Part shown: in pieces, positions 46,086 through 55,120 of the stretch
How positions within the stretch are numbered: position 1 is the stretch's first letter
Layout: each line of letters begins with the position of its first letter
DNA from: Candidatus Pantoea varia
GTDB taxonomy: Bacteria; Pseudomonadota; Gammaproteobacteria; Enterobacterales; Enterobacteriaceae
Assembly: GCF_900115075.1 (NCBI RefSeq)
Contig: NZ_FOVG01000001.1
Location: 496,001 to 560,000 of the forward strand
Reading direction: 5' to 3'
DNA: 64,000 nucleotides
Translations under genes and position numbers: made by a program
The notes under the pieces: generated by a model
The model's database searches: none
Seen by the model: the letters and a program-made list of their open reading frames with translations, nothing else
Told to the model about the DNA's origin: nothing

Positions 46086-47222
46086 ATGGCTCCATATTGG
46101 TATGTATCAGGCTTTTTACTGCTGCTTTCGCTGTTTGAAATAGCGTTAAAAAAAGACGAACGCACAAACTATATTCTGACCTGGCTGCTCTGTTTTGCCG
46201 CCGTGACGTTGATTATTTTCGGGGGAATTCGCGGCCTCGGCACCGGCATGGATGACTTTCAGTACCGGAGTTTCTTTGAGGACTTTGTAAGACGTATCGA
46301 GATCAACGGCTTCTTTAATACCGTTGCGTTTTTCCGTTACGAACCGCTGATTTTTGCGATGGCCTGGCTGACCAGCCTGTTTTCGCACAATGCCAGCATC
46401 TTCCTGTTTGTCTTCTGCGCCATTGCTGTTTCTATCAATACTTACTTTTTCCGGAAGATGTCACCCTATCCGGTGCTGGCGCTGGTGCTCTATTCGGCGC
46501 ACATCTTTATCAACAAAGATATTAACCAGATTCGCTTTGGCCTGAGTTCTGCGCTGTTCCTTGGCGTCCTGTGGTCGATCTATCTCAAGCGCTACTGGTG
46601 GGCATTCGCCTTCTTCATTCTGTCGTTCACGAGCCACAATACCGGTGTGATGGTGGTGACGCTGGTGCCGTTCCTGTTTATTCGCGACTGGCGCTGGTGG
46701 CCGGTAATTATCATCGTTGCCAGCTTACCGCTGTCAGTAGTGGGTGGTTCCAGCTTTATTGCCCTGATTGCCGGTCATCTGGGATCGCTCGGGGAGAGGG
46801 CATCGGGCTATAACAATGACCCGTCCTACGCCATGGGTGGCAGCATCCTGGCCGTATCGAACCTGAAGAACATCATGCTGGTGTTTGTCTTCTTCTATTT
46901 CATGCTGACCGATGAGCTGAAGCGCGAAAATTACGCCCAGTATCGCCTTAACTACCTGCTGATTCTGAGCTTTGCTATCGGCGGTGCGATCAGGATCTTC
47001 CTGTACAACTTCCCGTCAGGTTCGCGCCTGTCCAACTATTTGCAACAGGTCGAGCCGATCATCCTGACCTCACTGATTTATCAGGCCAGGCGATCGTGGA
47101 AGCCAGCACTGTACGCCATGCTGGTGTTCTTCCTGCTCTATTACCTCTACTACAACACCATTTCGACCAAGCAGGCGGTTACCGGCTATGAAGTGGCACG
47201 GGAGTTTTGGCTGGTCCACTAA
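46086..47222 (+). CDS. wzy: EpsG-family EPS repeat-unit polymerase (Wzy/AmsC type)
   Basis: A 378-residue integral membrane protein with about ten to eleven helices. The EpsG-family signature is visible in the second helix-loop region (FGGIRGLGTGMDDFQYRSFF) and in SAHIFINKDINQIRFGLSSALFLG. In Wzx/Wzy systems this protein joins lipid-linked repeat units at the periplasmic face. Position after wzc matches amsC. The frame opens with a GTG at 46065, but the ATG at 46086 has AAGGA eight bases upstream. Confidence 0.85.
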   Translation: MAPYWYVSGFLLLLSLFEIALKKDERTNYILTWLLCFAAVTLIIFGGIRGLGTGMDDFQYRSFFEDFVRRIEINGFFNTVAFFRYEPLIFAMAWLTSLFSHNASIFLFVFCAIAVSINTYFFRKMSPYPVLALVLYSAHIFINKDINQIRFGLSSALFLGVLWSIYLKRYWWAFAFFILSFTSHNTGVMVVTLVPFLFIRDWRWWPVIIIVASLPLSVVGGSSFIALIAGHLGSLGERASGYNNDPSYAMGGSILAVSNLKNIMLVFVFFYFMLTDELKRENYAQYRLNYLLILSFAIGGAIRIFLYNFPSGSRLSNYLQQVEPIILTSLIYQARRSWKPALYAMLVFFLLYYLYYNTISTKQAVTGYEVAREFWLVH

Positions 47223-47234
47223 TTAACCCGGTGT

Positions 47235-47268
47235 CCGGCCCCTCGTGAAAAGCTTCGCGCGGGGCCGG
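47235..47268 (+). other. GC-rich intercistronic hairpin after the polymerase gene
   Basis: An 8-bp perfect stem (CCGGCCCC with GGGGCCGG) closes an 18-base loop that can itself fold. It is followed only by TTGTCGG, so termination would be weak at best. Confidence 0.55.
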
Positions 47269-47350
47269 TTGTCGGTAAGAACACAGGTTTTTCATCGACC
47301 GTTGTCGAATGAACTGTTTATTTTTGAACAATTTTAATGAGGTGCTGGCA

Positions 47351-48268
47351 ATGAAGGACATTCGTTTCTCCATCGTAATTCCGGCTTATAACGCGTCAGA
47401 ATCGATTGTCACGACGCTGGATTGCGTTAAAGCACAAACGTATCGCAATTTTGAAGTCATCATCGTGGATGACAAATCGGCGGATGCCGCGGCGCTGGCG
47501 GACGTGGTTCGCAGCGAACGCTACCAGGATCTCGACATCAATCTGGTGCTCTCTGAGGTCAAACTCAACGGGGCCGGCGCGCGTAACAAAGGCATTGAGC
47601 TGGCGACCGGTGATTATGTCAGCTTCCTTGACGCCGACGATGAGTGGGCCGCCGACAAACTGCAGCAGGTGAGTGAAAAAATTGCTCAGCTGGACGCCCA
47701 GGGCAAAAAGAACTTCGTCATTTTCAGCCAGGTGAATATCTATCAGGACGGCACGTTCCTGAAAGTGATGCCAATGCAGCCACCGGGCAAAAATGAAACC
47801 GTGGCCGAGTATCTGTTCGGCTGTTACGGCTTTATCCAGACCAGCACCATCGTGCTGAAGCGGGAAGACGCGGCGAAAATTCAGTTCGATACCCGCTATA
47901 TCCGTCATCAGGATTATGATTTCTGCATACGTGCCGACCGCATGGGCTATGATTTTGTGATGATCGCCGCACCGCTGGCGAACTATCATCTGGTCACAAA
48001 ATTTGGCTCGAAACACAAAGGCGAATCGGTGAACTACTCGATGTTCTGGCTCGATAGCATGAAGCCGCATCTTACCCCGCGTGATATCCACACCTACAAA
48101 GCTTTTAAGCTGCCGCTGCGCTACAAGATGGATGGAAAGTCGATGATGGCGAGCCTGAGCTTTGCTCGCTACTTCTTCCTCACCAACAAAGATAACCGTG
48201 CTTATTTTATGAACCGGGTTAAAGACAAGGTCAAAGCACGTTTCGGTGGTGAGAAAGCGATCTCCTGA
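47351..48268 (+). CDS. Family 2 glycosyltransferase (AmsB-position)
   Basis: A 305-residue GT-A fold enzyme, cytoplasmic or peripheral. It begins with FSIVIPAYNASESI (nucleotide-sugar binding), then VDDKSAD and the metal-binding FLDADDEW, which acts as the DxD-type motif. The likely acceptor-base region is IRHQDYDFCIRADRMGYDF. Its place after the polymerase matches amsB. It adds one sugar to the lipid-linked repeat unit; which sugar cannot be read. The start at 47351 has GAGGTG upstream and was preferred over the ATG at 47309. Confidence 0.88.
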   Translation: MKDIRFSIVIPAYNASESIVTTLDCVKAQTYRNFEVIIVDDKSADAAALADVVRSERYQDLDINLVLSEVKLNGAGARNKGIELATGDYVSFLDADDEWAADKLQQVSEKIAQLDAQGKKNFVIFSQVNIYQDGTFLKVMPMQPPGKNETVAEYLFGCYGFIQTSTIVLKREDAAKIQFDTRYIRHQDYDFCIRADRMGYDFVMIAAPLANYHLVTKFGSKHKGESVNYSMFWLDSMKPHLTPRDIHTYKAFKLPLRYKMDGKSMMASLSFARYFFLTNKDNRAYFMNRVKDKVKARFGGEKAIS

Positions 48269-48287
48269 CGCGCGCTGCGCCTCGCTC

Positions 48288-48318
48288 TGCTCCTGATGCC
48301 GGGAGCACCTCTCTTTTC
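48288..48318 (+). other. Intercistronic hairpin with T-rich tail
   Basis: TGCTCC pairs with GGAGCA around an 8-base loop, followed by CCTCTCTTTT. It may be a weak terminator between the two family 2 glycosyltransferase genes. Confidence 0.45.
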
Positions 48319-48337
48319 GATTAATTCAGGGTTGAAG

Positions 48338-49090
48338 ATGAATACTTCTGTTGGAACCGTTGGCATTGTCATGCCTATGTATAATGCCCGTCAAACGGTG
48401 TTACGCGCTGTGCAATCGGTTATCAATCAGCACTATACCGACTGGCACCTCTATCTGGTCAATGACAAATCCACCGACGACTCGCTTGAGTTTGTACGCG
48501 AGCACTGTCAGGATCCGCGCATTACTATTCTGGATAACGCAGTCAATATGGGCGCAGCAGAGACACGCAACGTGGGACTGCGTGCAGCCACTGAAGAGAT
48601 TATTGCGTTTCTCGATAGCGACGATGAGTGGCATGCGGATAAGCTGACTCAGCAGGTTGCCGCCATTGCGGCCGGTGATGATTTCGTGATTACCGAATAT
48701 CACTATAAAACCCGCAAAGCTGAGCACGACATTACCTACGGCAAGCCTTACCTGCAGCAGGAAAACTTTGTGAAGAAGCAGTATCGTGTCTGTTTCTCCT
48801 CTGTCTGTTTCCGTCGTCCGCCGCAGGGTCTTTTCTTCCAGCGTAAAGGCCACGAAGATTTCCTGTTTTTGTATGAATTATTCACTCGCTATAAGCAGGC
48901 ACGCGTAATTCAGACGATTCTGGTCAACTATTACGAATTAGGCGATTCCCTTTCGCGTAATAAGAACAAAGCAGCCCAGTGGCACCTTGAATTATTAAGA
49001 ATTATCTATAAAAACAATCCGTTAAAAATCTATTACTATTACGCCTGGTATATGGTGAATGGTGTGCTATTTACCCTTAAGCATCGTTAA
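48338..49090 (+). CDS. Family 2 glycosyltransferase
   Basis: A 250-residue GT-A fold transferase, shorter than its neighbour. It has GIVMPMYNARQTV at the N-terminus, VNDKSTDDS, ETRNVGLRAA and the DxD-type FLDSDDEWHADK. A likely catalytic segment is GHEDFLFLYELF. Residues 215-245 are Tyr-rich and hydrophobic and may attach to the membrane. The frame opens at 48296 but the ATG at 48338, after AGGGTTGAAG, gives the family start. It adds one residue of the EPS repeat unit; donor and linkage are unknown. Confidence 0.87.
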   Translation: MNTSVGTVGIVMPMYNARQTVLRAVQSVINQHYTDWHLYLVNDKSTDDSLEFVREHCQDPRITILDNAVNMGAAETRNVGLRAATEEIIAFLDSDDEWHADKLTQQVAAIAAGDDFVITEYHYKTRKAEHDITYGKPYLQQENFVKKQYRVCFSSVCFRRPPQGLFFQRKGHEDFLFLYELFTRYKQARVIQTILVNYYELGDSLSRNKNKAAQWHLELLRIIYKNNPLKIYYYYAWYMVNGVLFTLKHR

Positions 49091-49136
49091 GCCTGTCGGC
49101 AGGATTGTCTTTAAAATTTGAGGTGGATAGCGTTTC

Positions 49137-50171
49137 ATGAAAAAAATTGTCCTGGTGATCAAAGATGCTTATTCGTATGCGGGCACCGAGAACATCTGTA
49201 ACTTCATGTCAGAGTGTCTTGGCGAAACACATGAAGTCACCATCTACTCGCTGGAAGGCAGCGGTAAAACCTTTTATCCGTTTGAGCATGTCAAACAGAT
49301 CGTCAGCTTCGAAGGGCAGAGCAACCCGATTAAAAGCGCGGTAGCCCGGATTAATGAAGAGGGTTTCGATACCGTCTTCCTGATCAGCATGGGGCGCCTG
49401 AGCGTGATGTTCGCCTTCTGGAATCTGCTGGCAATGAAGAAGAAGCGGGGCAAAGCCTACGCCTGCGAACATATTGCTATTAACTCCTTCAGCAAACCGA
49501 TTAAGTTCCTCAAGTTTCTGCTGCTGCGCTACTACGACCGCGTGATTGTTCTGACCGAAAAAGATCATCAGGTGTTCAGCCGCTGGCGCATTCCCAGCAA
49601 GCCAATCCCAAACCCGGTGGTTTACAAAAACTATCTGCGTCAGACCCGTCATCGTCAGGCGCTGGCGGTGGGACGTCTGGATAACCAGAAGGGCTTTGAT
49701 TTGCTGCTGGATATCTGGCGCGACTTCGCTCGCAACCATGCAGACTGGACGCTGGTGATTGCCGGTGACGGTGAATTGCGTCAGCAACTGCACGATCAGG
49801 CGGCCGTGCTGGGCATCACCGACAGCGTGAAGTTTGTCGGTAAGGTCAGCAATATCAATGACTACTATCGCGACAGCGATATGGCCCTGATGACCTCGCG
49901 CTATGAAGGCTTGCCACTGGTGCTGCTGGAAGCAAAATCCTGGTCACTGCCGGTGGTGGCGTATGACTGCCCGACCGGACCCCAGGAGATCATTAACCAC
50001 GGTGAAGATGGTTTCCTGGTTCCGATGAACGATAAAGCTACGTTCCTGGCGCGCATGGAACAGCTCGCCAGTGATGACGCGCTGTTCTATGCCATGAGCG
50101 AAAAAACCAAACAAACCGCGCTGAAATTCGACGGTAACCAGATTAAGCAAAGCTGGCTGTCATTGGTTTAA
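49137..50171 (+). CDS. Family 4 glycosyltransferase
   Basis: A 344-residue GT-B fold retaining transferase. The N-terminal acceptor domain carries DAYSYAGTENI. The C-terminal donor domain opens with AVGRLDNQKGFDLLL and contains GDGEL, then the family 4 EX7E motif in SRYEGLPLVLLEAKSWSLPVVA. It resembles the amsD/wce group in the EPS loci of Erwinia and Pantoea. The donor sugar is not evident. It lies 46 bases after the previous gene, and wceF begins 82 bases downstream. Confidence 0.88.
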   Translation: MKKIVLVIKDAYSYAGTENICNFMSECLGETHEVTIYSLEGSGKTFYPFEHVKQIVSFEGQSNPIKSAVARINEEGFDTVFLISMGRLSVMFAFWNLLAMKKKRGKAYACEHIAINSFSKPIKFLKFLLLRYYDRVIVLTEKDHQVFSRWRIPSKPIPNPVVYKNYLRQTRHRQALAVGRLDNQKGFDLLLDIWRDFARNHADWTLVIAGDGELRQQLHDQAAVLGITDSVKFVGKVSNINDYYRDSDMALMTSRYEGLPLVLLEAKSWSLPVVAYDCPTGPQEIINHGEDGFLVPMNDKATFLARMEQLASDDALFYAMSEKTKQTALKFDGNQIKQSWLSLV

Positions 50172-50253
50172 ACGGAGCTGGAAAAGCTCACTTGCGACGT
50201 GCCTCAGGGACACCGCCATGGCCAATGGCCTTATTGACTACGGGAATTGATGC

Positions 50254-52470
50254 ATGAAAAGAAGAGAAGTTTTACAGACCGCCGCCTCCGCTCTGGTGGG
50301 GGCTCTCTCCGTGAGCACCTTTTCCAGCTACGCTGCAAAAAGTAACGGTATTGCCCTGAAGCCGGTTGATGCCACTGACATTCCTAAAGGCGACGTGCCT
50401 ATCCTGACGCCGGAAAATGTCTACGCCATGCCACCGCAGTTCTGGCAGGGCTTTGAGGGCAAACTCTGGATTGGTAAAGCGGGTGTAGATGCCAGCAAGC
50501 CAGGCAACCAGATCCCGGTTTTCCTGCGCGACGCCAGCGGCAAAGTGTCAGAAATTACGCAGCCTATCGCGCTGAATAAAGGCAATTTTGCACAGTTTAT
50601 TCAGGATAATGCTGCGCTGATCGCCGATCCTTCGCATTCGATGACGGTCGAGGACAGTAACGGTCAGACGCTGTTCAACATCGCCGATGTCAGTCGTCCA
50701 GGCCCTGCAGATTTCAGTCAGCGTCTGGCGCAGCCAGCGGGTTATCAGCTGATTGGTGAGATTCCGTCTGTAGCGGAGTTACGCAAAACCCGTCCGCTGT
50801 TTGAAGGGGCTAAGGTTAAGCTGAAAAGCTGGCATGAAGGACGGGAAGTCGGCGGCGGCGAGTTTGTTGGCAGCTTCCAGACCGCTCAGAATGATGGCGG
50901 CGTAAACTTTTCCGGCGAGGGCTTCTCCTGGCGTCGCGTCGTAGATGATTTTAACCGCCTGACGCTGTTTGATTTCGGTGCGATTGCCGATGGCAAAACC
51001 GATACGGCACCCGCCATTATGGCGATGTTCGAGTGGTCTCAGCAGGCTAACCAGCAGATCTGTGTCCAGTTCCCGGCCGGTACCTTCATGGTCTCCGCCT
51101 GTAACCTTGGCAATAAGTATCTCAACTTCTTCCGCATGTCCGGTGCGATGGTGAACTTCGGCTACTTCCCGGCGACCACCATTGTCTCTGATGGTAAGTC
51201 AGAATTCGTCTTTGAGATGAATGCCCGTCGTGTCGAGCTTTCCAACCTGAATTTCGACGGTAACAGCGATAAGCATCCCAACCAGCAGGGCTTTTTCCAT
51301 AACAACTGCCCTGGTGGACAATATTTCCGTGGTGCCTGCCTGCGCTTTAACGCCGTCGGCGGCACCGCCATCAGCCTGCAGGATACCCTCGATTGTAAAA
51401 TCGACCAGTGGTACGCCTCACGCTGCACCGGCGATGTGATCAAATCGGGCTGGTCAGGCCAGAAGCAGGGCAAATGGGACCACAGCACCGCAATCGAACT
51501 GTCGAACTTCAATGCGCAGTACTGCCGTGGCGGCAAAGTACTTAACCTGCCGCGCTGCGGTCAGTCGATTATTCATAACGGCTGGATTGAGCACTGTGAC
51601 AACCCGGGCGATCTCTCCAACGGACAGTGGATCGTCGATGCGCTGAGCCTGGAGGATTGTAAGAATCCACTGATCGCGCACAACACCCGTCTGAATATGC
51701 GTCAGACCAGCCTGCAGTCAGGCAGCTGGATCGACAACTCTATGCAGGGCGATCGTCTGCTCAGCATCTGGGAGATGGGCTCGACCCGCGTCGAGTCCTA
51801 TGGCGTCGCGCTGGATGGGAGCCTGAAGTACAACTACATCACCTCGCGCTGGCGTTTAGAGAACAACACTAACCAGGAAACCTGGTTTGATCTCGGCAGC
51901 CTCTACTCACCGACGGTGGGAGATTCGTGGGAGATCGAAATCTTTGGTCAGTCGCAGTTCAGCAACGGGAGTGGCGACAAGCCGCTGATGAACCTGATCG
52001 GTGACAAGACCACCGGCGGCCGCGCGGTAATCCATGTGCAGCGTAAGAAAGACCGCTCAGAAGCGAGCTGGTCGGCCGAAGGCAGCAGCCCGATTGTCGA
52101 TGTTCGCTATGTGGCAGAGCATGACACCGATGTGCATATCTACGTCAAACTGGCGGGCTGGACGCCGTCAGTCGCGGTGCTGGTGAAAACTACCGGTAAG
52201 GATCGCTTTGTGACCGGCCGCTGTGCGCGGGTCAATGCGGTCATGGAGAAGGGCAATCCCCCATCGGGCGACGCGACGAAACGTGCGCCGCAGCGCTTCA
52301 GTCTGCACAACGGCAAAGCGGGTGTGGGTGCTAACGAGCAGGGCGATCTGCTGATGGCGTCCCGTCCGCTCTCCGCCGATCAGGTCGATACCAGTAAGCC
52401 GGAAGGCTTTGTTTCCGTGGTCATCAACGGCAAACAGGTCGCACTGCCTTACTTCGCGATTAAGTCGTAA
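50254..52470 (+). CDS. wceF: WceF/AmsF-like tailspike-fold EPS-modifying enzyme with Tat-type signal
   Basis: A 738-residue exported protein. The N-terminus MKRREVLQ followed by a mild hydrophobic stretch to about residue 28 (SSYAA) fits a twin-arginine (Tat) signal. Residues about 170-240 resemble phage tailspike head or stem segments (GYQLIGEIPSVAELR). From about 235 (LFDFGAIADGKTDTAPAI) runs the pectate-lyase-like right-handed beta-helix typical of tailspikes, continuing to about 530, then beta-rich C-terminal domains. WceF of P. stewartii has a tailspike-like fold and acts on stewartan; AmsF processes amylovoran. It therefore probably trims or modifies the EPS made by this cluster. The active-site acids cannot be named from sequence alone. 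Confidence 0.85.
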   Translation: MKRREVLQTAASALVGALSVSTFSSYAAKSNGIALKPVDATDIPKGDVPILTPENVYAMPPQFWQGFEGKLWIGKAGVDASKPGNQIPVFLRDASGKVSEITQPIALNKGNFAQFIQDNAALIADPSHSMTVEDSNGQTLFNIADVSRPGPADFSQRLAQPAGYQLIGEIPSVAELRKTRPLFEGAKVKLKSWHEGREVGGGEFVGSFQTAQNDGGVNFSGEGFSWRRVVDDFNRLTLFDFGAIADGKTDTAPAIMAMFEWSQQANQQICVQFPAGTFMVSACNLGNKYLNFFRMSGAMVNFGYFPATTIVSDGKSEFVFEMNARRVELSNLNFDGNSDKHPNQQGFFHNNCPGGQYFRGACLRFNAVGGTAISLQDTLDCKIDQWYASRCTGDVIKSGWSGQKQGKWDHSTAIELSNFNAQYCRGGKVLNLPRCGQSIIHNGWIEHCDNPGDLSNGQWIVDALSLEDCKNPLIAHNTRLNMRQTSLQSGSWIDNSMQGDRLLSIWEMGSTRVESYGVALDGSLKYNYITSRWRLENNTNQETWFDLGSLYSPTVGDSWEIEIFGQSQFSNGSGDKPLMNLIGDKTTGGRAVIHVQRKKDRSEASWSAEGSSPIVDVRYVAEHDTDVHIYVKLAGWTPSVAVLVKTTGKDRFVTGRCARVNAVMEKGNPPSGDATKRAPQRFSLHNGKAGVGANEQGDLLMASRPLSADQVDTSKPEGFVSVVINGKQVALPYFAIKS

Positions 52471-52483
52471 CACCTTGCATCAC

Positions 52484-52511
52484 GGTCGCCACAATGGAGG
52501 CGGCCGGTTTT
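52484..52511 (+). terminator. Weak terminator-like hairpin after wceF
   Basis: A 7-bp stem (GGTCGCC with GGCGGCC, one wobble pair, loop of eight) is followed by GGTTTT, 13 bases past the wceF stop. The next gene begins about 120 bases downstream. Confidence 0.5.
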
Positions 52512-52629
52512 AACAGGAGCTGTACCTTTGGGTGCGTTATCCCGTAAAGCATTACTTTAATCAGAGTTCATTTTGCCCATTTCGGATCTGGGCGGCTTTC
52601 AGAATTAAAAAAATTCATTCGGAGTTGTT

Positions 52630-53892
52630 ATGAAAATTTTATTGGTGGGTAACCATACGTGTGGGAATCGCGGGGATGGCGCGATTCTTCGTGGACTGAT
52701 TGATTCAATGCGGTCTGCACGCAGTGATTTAGATATTGACGTTATAAGCCGTTATCCAACCAGCTCCGGTTATCTGCTTCAGCAGGATATTCAGCAGGAT
52801 GCGCTGTATCTGCACAACAGCAAGTCAGGCAAAGGTCTGGTCGGTTCGTTTAAGCGTAAAGTCGCGAACCGCCTGATGCCCGATATCATGATGGCGCATC
52901 TGGGCAAGGGCGGGATCTTTAAATCTTTCTCTGTACCGCCGCACCTGAAAGCGTTTACTGACAGCCTGGCAAAATATGATGCAATTATTCAGGTTGGCGG
53001 ATCGTTCTTCGTTGACCTCTATGGCGTGACCCAGTTTGACCATGCGCTCTGTGCGCTGATGGCGAAAAAGCCGATCTACCTGATCGGTCACTCGGTAGGG
53101 CCCTTCCAGAACCCGCGCGTTAATGCGCTGGCGAACTTTGTCTTTGATCGGGTCGACAGTCTGGTGCTGCGCGAGTCGGTCAGTCTTGACCTGATGAAGC
53201 GCGATGGCGTGACCAGCTCTAAAGTGGCGTCTGGTGTGGATACCGCTTTCCTGGTGCGTGCGCGTGAAGTCGAAAATCCGAGCCATAACCTGCTCTACTG
53301 GCAGGGTATTATCGATGGCCGTAAAACCATTGCGATTACGGTGCGTGAACTGGCACCGTTTGATAAACGTCTGGGTGTCACACAGAAAGAGTATGAAGCG
53401 GCATTTGGCCGGGTGATCAATGCCATGATTGCTGAAGGCTATCAGGTCGTGGCGTTTTCTACCTGTACCGGCATCGACAGCTATGCCAAAGATGACCGCA
53501 TGGTCGCACTGACCCTGCGTGACCACGTGACGCAGCCTGAACATTACCATGTCATCATGGATGAGTTTAATGACCTGGAACTGGGCATCCTGCTGAATCA
53601 CTGCCATCTGACCATTGGTACCCGCCTGCACTCGGCGATTATCTCCATGAACTTTGGCACCCCGGCTGTGGCGATCAACTACGAGCACAAGTCGATGGGT
53701 GTGATGAACCAGCTTGGTCTGCCGCAGATGGCAACCGATGTGAAAAGCCTGATGGATGGCTCGCTGATCGACAAGGTCAAAACGGTCCTTGCCGATTACG
53801 ACAACATCAAGCTTAAGGTCGATACGGCCGTTGCGAATGAAAGGGAAATTGGCAATCGGATCACTGAAGAGATTCTCAAAGTATTAGGGTAA
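52630..53892 (+). CDS. amsJ: Polysaccharide pyruvyl transferase-family protein (AmsJ type)
   Basis: A 420-residue protein of the polysaccharide pyruvyl transferase family (WcaK/AmsJ). The start KILLVGNHTCGNRGDGAI holds the GNxGD motif, IQVGGSFFVDLYG follows near residue 120, and the C-terminal half has TIGTRLHSAIISMNFGTPAVAINYEHKSMG, the family's GxRxH signature. The expected reaction adds a pyruvate ketal from phosphoenolpyruvate to a sugar of the repeat unit, in keeping with the acidic pyruvylated EPS of Erwinia and Pantoea. GGAG lies upstream of the ATG. Confidence 0.9.
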   Translation: MKILLVGNHTCGNRGDGAILRGLIDSMRSARSDLDIDVISRYPTSSGYLLQQDIQQDALYLHNSKSGKGLVGSFKRKVANRLMPDIMMAHLGKGGIFKSFSVPPHLKAFTDSLAKYDAIIQVGGSFFVDLYGVTQFDHALCALMAKKPIYLIGHSVGPFQNPRVNALANFVFDRVDSLVLRESVSLDLMKRDGVTSSKVASGVDTAFLVRAREVENPSHNLLYWQGIIDGRKTIAITVRELAPFDKRLGVTQKEYEAAFGRVINAMIAEGYQVVAFSTCTGIDSYAKDDRMVALTLRDHVTQPEHYHVIMDEFNDLELGILLNHCHLTIGTRLHSAIISMNFGTPAVAINYEHKSMGVMNQLGLPQMATDVKSLMDGSLIDKVKTVLADYDNIKLKVDTAVANEREIGNRITEEILKVLG

Positions 53893-53896
53893 TGTG

Positions 53897-55120
53897 ATGA
53901 AACTGACTTTTTTCACCATGCGTTTCCCGGTTGCCTCTGAGACATTCGTACTAAATCAGGTGACCCATTTTATTGATGCCGGTTACGAGGTGGAGATCAT
54001 TTCAGTCTTTCCCGGCGATTTAGTGAACCGGCATGCGGCGTTTGATGAGTATGGTCTGGCGGCGAAGACGCACTATCTGCTGCCGGAAGAGAAAGTCTCG
54101 ATTGTCGATAAGCTGAACCAGCGTATCAAGCTGGTGCTGCCCAAAGTGACCAAGCCGTCGCTGCTGCGTTCGCTGAATGTGCGCCGTTATGGCGCGCAGT
54201 CCAGCAAACTGCTGCTGCCGTCGATTGTGGCGAATGCAAAGCAGACCTTCACCGCAGATGTGTTCCTGGTGCATTTCGGCTATGCCGGTGCGCTGGCGAA
54301 CAAGCTGCGTGAACTGGGCGTGCTCAAGGGTAAACAGGCGACCGTGTTTCATGGCGCCGACATTTCCCGTCGTCACATTCTGGAAGAGCACAAACTCGAT
54401 TACGTCAATCTGTTCCGCCAGAGTGAGCTGATGCTGCCTATCAGCCATCTGTGGGAGAACAAGCTGATTGAGATGGGCTGCCCGCCGGAAAAAATTCACG
54501 TTACGCGAATGGGCATTGAGCCGGAGAAGTTTAACTTCCAGCCACGCCAGGCGTTCCAGACGCCGCTGCGTATCGTTTCGGTCGCGCGTCTGACCGAGAA
54601 GAAAGGGCTGGATGTGGCAGTTAAAGCCAGCGCCATCCTGAAGCAGCGTGGCGGACAGTTCCAGTACACCATCATCGGTAATGGCGACCAGGACGAGATG
54701 ATGCGTGATTTCATCGCCCGCGAGGGGATGGAAGATTGCGTCAGCATGCCGGGCTTTAAACCGCAGGAGGAGATCCGTCGTGCGCTGAGCGAGGCTGACA
54801 TCTTCCTGCTGCCGTCCAAAACCGCCGCAGATGGCGACATGGAAGGTATTCCGGTCGCGCTGATGGAAGCGATGGCGGTGGGTCTGCCGGTGGTCTCAAC
54901 GTTCCACAGCGGTATTCCGGAGCTGATTGAGAACAACGTTTCTGGCTGGCTGGTGGAAGAGGACGATCCTGAGGCGCTGGCGGAGACGCTGCTGAAGCTC
55001 TCTCAGGGCGAAGTGGATGTGGCGCCCGTGGTTGCCGCGGCACGCCACAAAGTCGAGACTGAATTTAATCAGCACATCGCCTACGGCGAACTGGCACAGA
55101 TTCTGGAGCGACTGGTGTGA
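53897..55120 (+). CDS. amsK: Family 4 glycosyltransferase (AmsK/WcaL type)
   Basis: A 407-residue GT-B fold transferase of the AmsK/WcaL group. It begins KLTFFTMRFPVASETFVLNQ, the hallmark of this subfamily. The donor domain carries VARLTEKKGLDVAVKA, GNGDQ, and the EX7E region in GDMEGIPVALMEAMAVGLPVVS. The start is ATG 53897; a GTG three bases earlier is possible. It follows amsJ by four bases and overlaps wzx at its stop (GTGA), so the three are probably coupled. It adds one sugar, perhaps a side-chain residue. Confidence 0.9.
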   Translation: MKLTFFTMRFPVASETFVLNQVTHFIDAGYEVEIISVFPGDLVNRHAAFDEYGLAAKTHYLLPEEKVSIVDKLNQRIKLVLPKVTKPSLLRSLNVRRYGAQSSKLLLPSIVANAKQTFTADVFLVHFGYAGALANKLRELGVLKGKQATVFHGADISRRHILEEHKLDYVNLFRQSELMLPISHLWENKLIEMGCPPEKIHVTRMGIEPEKFNFQPRQAFQTPLRIVSVARLTEKKGLDVAVKASAILKQRGGQFQYTIIGNGDQDEMMRDFIAREGMEDCVSMPGFKPQEEIRRALSEADIFLLPSKTAADGDMEGIPVALMEAMAVGLPVVSTFHSGIPELIENNVSGWLVEEDDPEALAETLLKLSQGEVDVAPVVAAARHKVETEFNQHIAYGELAQILERLV

